Positions 59,506 through 64,000 of a DNA stretch of 64,000 nt are shown here, one piece after another (positions within the stretch are counted from its first letter, which is position 1; each line of letters begins with the position of its first letter). Under the pieces are notes generated by a model. That model had not been told where the DNA came from. It made no database searches and saw only the letters and a list, made by a program, of their open reading frames with translations. The stretch spans positions 45,187,569 through 45,251,568 of the forward strand of contig CM075766.1 in the NCBI GenBank assembly GCA_037974665.1. Direction: 5' to 3'. The position numbers were made by a program, and so were the translations under genes. Origin of the DNA: Ehretia macrophylla (lineage: Eukaryota; Streptophyta; Magnoliopsida; Boraginales; Ehretiaceae).

Positions 59506-60753
59506 AATTCAATTGAACTACAATCGAGCCAATTTCCATCAAATTGATGCTTTTTTTTTTTTAAAAAAAAAAACATTCAATAGAGATTGAAGTTGTGATT
59601 TGAATGCAAAAATTGTGAATATAACATGTTATTCGATCATTCCATCAAAATTTTGAGTTAACGTAAGGTCTTTTAGGCCAACCACACCTTTGGTTGCCTG
59701 TCTCCTCTACCCTTCCGCGCGCAAGTTGAAAATTAAAGCAAAAACACAAACCGAAAAGAAGCAAGAGAAAACATCCCAAAGAAACAAAATGTGCAAGCAT
59801 TCACATTGAAAGCAGAGGACGAGCTTGGTCTTCCTGAAAACAAAGGAAAAAGAAGTGCTGAAATTGTGTCCAAGTAGGATGTTTCCATACGTTAGGTTCA
59901 TGTGCCCAATGCATGAAGAAGATGAATTGTCGTGCTTGTTCACGTGTTCATTTCCTTCCGTGACCCAGTTTTCGAGCACACAACTTATGCTTCAGTCTTA
60001 TTCTAATCCCGACATGGGCGTACCCGTTACTAAATATGTCCAAGTAAGATTACAGTATAATAAATTTCAAAATAAATTCAACTTTTATTATTTTTTAAAT
60101 TCTGACATGTAATAAGAGTTTTGTGTAATCTGACTGTCTTTTATATTATTCATAATGTAAATAGGAAAAATGTAAGTTAAATTTGAGTCTTTAGTCATGG
60201 AGATTCTCTGTTCACCTTTTATAGCCTAGTAATAATCCACATAATGACAGCAATGTCGTTGACTCTATCAGCCTACCATCAATGTTGATTTGTATTTTTT
60301 CAATTTGGTTCACAAAATTTTTATTATGCCCAAGATTGAAAGAAGGGTCGAACTGTCTACATCTGACGTATAAGGCTTAAAAACAATTATCCTCATCACG
60401 TGTAGGAACCTGTTAAAGATAATAGATAAATACAATAATAAAAAATTATCTAAATCTTTTTGGTTATAGTAAAAAGTAAGAGAATGTAACAACTATTTTA
60501 TCTAAGCATTTTGGTTAGTGTTAAGTGCAACTTGCACACCAACACAAGGAATGCTATCTCTGCACATCGTTTTCAATACATTGACCCTGTATGAGAATGC
60601 GTTTTCCTCTCCCTATCTGCAAAGATAAGATCTCAGGAATATTAGAAACGCTTGGGGCCCATCTTCACCAGAATTTCAACACTTTTTATGTAAACAATAA
60701 TACACAGCCCTATTCTCAAGCATGCGTTTTGTTCTTGACTTTTCTGGAAAGAT
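59506..60753. other. gene-free intergenic DNA
   Basis: No supported gene. Short open stretches near 59825-60112 show no recognisable features. Confidence 0.6.
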
Positions 60754-61176
60754 AGACTCTCTATCAAGAGGAGATTGATTTCTTAGGGGATGAATGTTGA
60801 TCTACTTTGTTTGTTCTGTCATGCTTTTATAGAGGACAAAGAACACTTATTTTTTCAATGCTCTTTCACCAATAAAATTTGAAAAAGAGGATGGAAGATG
60901 ATCAAGGGATCACCTCGCATTACGTCCTGGCCAGTTACTGCAAGATGAATTATGAACAACGCATCATGCGACTCGCTTCAAGCTATTGCAACTAACCTTT
61001 TTCATGGGGCATTTGTCTATCATGTGTAGAAAGAAAGAAATCATAGGTTGTACAAAAATGAGGTTTTTACTAGATATCAAATTTTTGATAATATTATTTT
61101 TTATGTAAAGTCGAAACTTATTTTGGATATGAAGAGTAAGAAAAGTCTCTTAAACCAAGTCATTTGTCTAGCCTGA
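60754..61176 (+). pseudogene. L1-type LINE ORF2 C-terminal remnant
   Basis: One frame carries the zf-RVT region of plant L1 elements: RLSIKRRLIS, then LCLFCHAFIEDKEHLFFQC, and the tail VYHV-stop-KERNHRLYKNE. Internal stops occur, and the reverse transcriptase proper is missing. A (TAA)n run at about 61275-61293 downstream could mark the 3' end of the insertion. Confidence 0.75.
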
Positions 61177-61299
61177 AATCTTGACGAACATAGGCTAAGA
61201 TGGTTATCCCTTCGGGGATACATGTTCTGTATATATTTTTGTGATCATTCAATGATATCATTACTTTTAGCAAAATAATAATAATAATAATATACAGCC

Positions 61300-62810
61300 C
61301 AGACATAATTGTTTTCTTAATTAATGAAATGAAATACAAGTCAGCCTCTTTAATATTAAGCAAACATATTATGTAAACCAAATTTTCTTTTTTTGTTGCA
61401 CTCCAAATCTCGTGCATAGTGAATATTTCGTACACCGATAAATTCTTAGAGTCTAATATCAGGATTTATCAGCACGTCCGTAAATTTGGCTATTTAATTC
61501 ATCACAACTCACAAGGTGGAGACAAAGATTAATTCAGAAGATATTTTGTAGTTAGTTTAATATGTGTACATTTGAAGTGATGATCGTAGTTTTGTTTGAT
61601 CTGATGGTGTTTACACTCTCACTCACTCGTGTATGTATGTGTGTGCGTGTTTTTTGTTTGTTTGTGTGACATGCATATGAATCTGCCGTATAGTGCCGGC
61701 TATTTCGGTGGAGTCTGTTTTCATTAATAATACTCTGTTAATCTTCATCATGCCGTAGTATTAAGTTGTAAAACATTAAAAAAAAAAAAAAAAAAAATCT
61801 TTACTCATCAGATGCTGGTAGAATAGATCCCAAATGAGTCTGAAAGTACATATTAGTTAGCGGATTATACGCTGCAACAACCTCTTGGAAGCGCTATTAT
61901 TGATCCTCCACTGATGGGTGTTCATATTTTAGAGTATGATAGGAGGGGTGTGAAATTACCTAAATTGATAAACGTGTAGCTATGTCAAACGTGATACATC
62001 TGTGAGTATCACGAAGCCTTCATTATATTTTAACACCGACTATGCCTCCTTGTAAATCAAAAAACAAATAAATCTGAAATGTTCTGAGTTTTGTCTATAA
62101 CAGTAGTTTCGTGCATAGGATAACTTTTGTTAAATGCTGCTAGAACTGGTTTGTTTCTCTATGTTGATTACTGATTTTTCATACCTTAACATCTGTTAGA
62201 TTAATTGTTGTTCTTTATATTCTCTTCATTATCCTTCTTTACAATAGATCATCCTCTTATAGAATGATGAACTACTTCAAGAAAAGATTAGCCATTTTTT
62301 ATTTAGGATTGAACCATGTACACACATCTAGCTAAACATCTTCGTTATGTTTCAACTCTCTTATCCCTCTACTTCATCTCTTACTCTGCTCATTTTCTCC
62401 CTCTGCATAGGTGAATGCCTTCTTGGTTCTTTCCTCATATTCTACTTTCTATATCTTCTCATTTTTCTGCTACAAATTTAGCCAGAAAGTTGAATTCGTT
62501 CTCGTGGCTCCGATTTTCTTAAACTACTTTGTTTATGAGGTATCCCAAAGATTGATCTTTTTGTTCATGTACTCTTCTTACGGAATATTTTTCATATCAG
62601 CTGATTCTCGTATTTGTGTTTCTTTCTTATCCCTTTGCAATCCCGGCTACTGAATTGTCCTTTCGTTTTTTCACAATATGTAAATCTGATATCTTTCAGT
62701 TGACATTGCTGCAGGCTCGTCTAGGCGATACTTATCTTGCCAGTATAGAACTCCTGAGAGTTTAGTCTTAATGTGCATCTGTGAAGAGAAGTGTTAAATT
62801 CTTTAAAAGA
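61300..62810. other. upstream region and probable leader of the At1g01500-like gene
   Basis: No other gene seen. Contains a poly(A) run (about 61778-61797). Splice-like signals (CTGCAG| near 62714) suggest that part of 62400-62810 is a spliced 5' UTR. Confidence 0.45.
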
Positions 62811-63488
62811 ATGAATGGCAATGGATTTGGCGAGAATGGCCACCATGTAGGGAGGACGCACTCTCCGCGCCAGCAAGGTTTGTCTTGGCTTGATTTGAGA
62901 GTGTTTTATGTCAGAGTAAGCAAATGTGAGATGGATGACTCAATCCCTGAGTACCTTACAGTAAACCATGTTCCGCTTAACCGAGATACACTTTTGGAGG
63001 TTAATGGCGTACGAACTAGCATTTATTCTGATGGTGTTTCAACTCTTCTAAGAAGAGATAGGTTAGACAAGAAATCGGAAGAAGTTACATATGTGAGTAC
63101 TGATACGATAAGGATGACAGGGAGTGTCAAGTTTGAGGTTTTTGATAAGGATGTTCTTATGCTGTCTGGAGCATTAGATTTGTGTCATAGCAATGGTTTT
63201 CTTGGCGAATCACAAAATCATGGCCAGTGTTGGAGCATAAATTGTGATTCAGATATACTTGCAGGCACAGGCTTTTTGAAGGGAAATCAATACACAAGCT
63301 TGGAGTCAGCTTCACCGGCGATTGAAGTTTATGTGGCTGGTTGCTTCATGGGCAGTCCAATTATATTGACTAAAACTCTGCAGCTCAGTCATCGGAGGAA
63401 GCAAATAAGGAAGGCAATGCTTGAATCTATACCAGAGAATGAGGATACAGAGAGCTCCAAAGGTGTTTCATCTGGTCTTGCAATGCAG
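62811..63488 (+). CDS. At1g01500-like protein of unknown function (first coding exon; gene runs off the window)
   Basis: Conserved plant protein often labelled erythronate-4-phosphate dehydrogenase family, although no dehydrogenase motif is visible; treat that name with caution. The start is the ATG at 62811 (MNGNGF...). The conserved block opens with SWLDLRVFYVRVS, then NHVPLNRDTLLEVNG, STLLRRDRLDKKSEEVTYVS and GSVKFEVFDKD. Next come CWSINC and then SPAIEVYVAGCFMGSPIILT. The exon ends at CAG|GTACAC (63488/63489). The relative I recall continues for about 100 residues ending in a glycine-rich membrane-like segment. I do not find that exon before 64000, so it probably lies beyond the window. 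Confidence 0.8.
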
Positions 63489-64000
63489 GTACACAAATTT
63501 ACGTGATCAGTTGTTCTAAAAGTTTAAGCTATTAGAAAATGTATGCCTTAATTAGTTTGATGTCCCCAACACGGCCCTATGAGCTATGCAGGTTGGTAAA
63601 CGCAATGATAATTGTGTCGCCAACACATACAACACACTTTTGCGTTCATTAGCAATATCTGTTTCTGATTACTTGCCATAATTGCTGCCTAATATAAACA
63701 TTTCATTATCCTGTATCGATCTTCTTGGTTCAAACAATGCTTTGACAGCATATGTTAAAAAACTTATCCTGGCCTTGCAGAAGAGCACAAGGCCGGCACA
63801 TGTTACTAAAGCCTAAGAATGATACAATATTGCCACTTTTGTTTTGTATGGCAATGTTTCAATTTTTAGCAGGATCTCACATGGATAATATAGAATAACA
63901 TTTCACTCCTCTAGAGTTGGTATCATTTATCCTATTTGTCATCAATGATTTATTCATGTGTTTAAGGAGGCGAATTCAACACTTAACCATAGTAGCGCGT
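63489..64000 (+). other. probable intron of the At1g01500-like gene
   Basis: Begins with a GT donor. A CTTGCAG acceptor-like site at about 63780 is followed by only eleven codons before a stop, which is not the expected continuation. Otherwise nothing recognised. Confidence 0.5.

Noticed and set aside
63780-63820. Possible second exon of the At1g01500-like gene
   Set aside because: Has an acceptor-like CTTGCAG but stops after eleven codons and does not resemble the expected C-terminal segment.
1-64000. CRISPR arrays, operons, bacterial promoters, prophage
   Set aside because: The window is clearly plant nuclear DNA; short repeats present are microsatellites, MITEs and LTR arrays.

Overview
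This is a 64 kb stretch of nuclear DNA from a flowering plant, most likely a eudicot. The evidence is spliced genes with GT-AG introns and close angiosperm homologues, AT-rich intergenic DNA, plant Ty1/copia and Ty3/gypsy (Athila-like) retrotransposons, RTE and L1 LINE remnants, and Emigrant-like, hAT-like and Mutator-like non-autonomous DNA transposons. I cannot name the species.

Layout: (1) 1-16043 is a nested retrotransposon block. A 5'-truncated, heavily broken copia element is split inside pol by an 11.6 kb gypsy element (2348-13988) with 1.87 kb LTRs, a perfect 5-bp target duplication (CCGTC), an Asp-tRNA-type primer site and a gag-pol carrying only a handful of breaks. (2) 16044-23640 is gene-free. 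It holds an Emigrant-like element, a degenerate tandem repeat, a foldback repeat and a copy of an unusual (AAT)n-centred repeat. (3) 24188-29062 (+) is a leucine-rich-repeat receptor-like kinase of the At2g16250 type whose kinase lacks catalytic residues. (4) 31731-35208 (-) encodes the AP-3 adaptor sigma subunit; an RTE LINE tail sits in its fourth intron. (5) 35640-37060 is a divergent promoter region holding a foldback repeat and a ~1 kb element with long terminal inverted repeats. (6) 37262-40684 (+) is an organellar mTERF protein (MTERF2/EMB2219 type). (7) 41177-~43250 (-) is mitochondrial ribosomal protein bL27. (8) 44427-51671 (-) is cytosolic phenylalanyl-tRNA synthetase alpha with 18 coding exons. 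(9) 51720-55100 is gene-free with a second (AAT)n-centred repeat and a second Emigrant-like element. (10) 55209-56471 (+) is a small NUCLEAR FUSION DEFECTIVE 6-like mitochondrial protein gene. (11) 56472-62780 is mostly gene-free, with a hAT-like element and an L1 remnant. (12) 62811 to beyond the window (+) is the first coding exon of an At1g01500-like gene.

The host genes are not a pathway. Several serve translation or organelle expression (PheRS alpha, bL27m, MTERF2, the NFD6-like gene), and two of these carry telo-boxes while bL27m carries a cluster of site II motifs. I rebuilt the exon models by hand from splice signals, reading phase and family knowledge. All coding-exon sums are divisible by three, which supports them, but no transcript data were used.

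The least explained structures are the run of five hairpins in the gypsy LTR, its duplicated polypurine-tract module, the (AAT)n-centred terminal-inverted-repeat family, and the ~1 kb inverted-repeat element in the AP3S/MTERF2 intergenic region.
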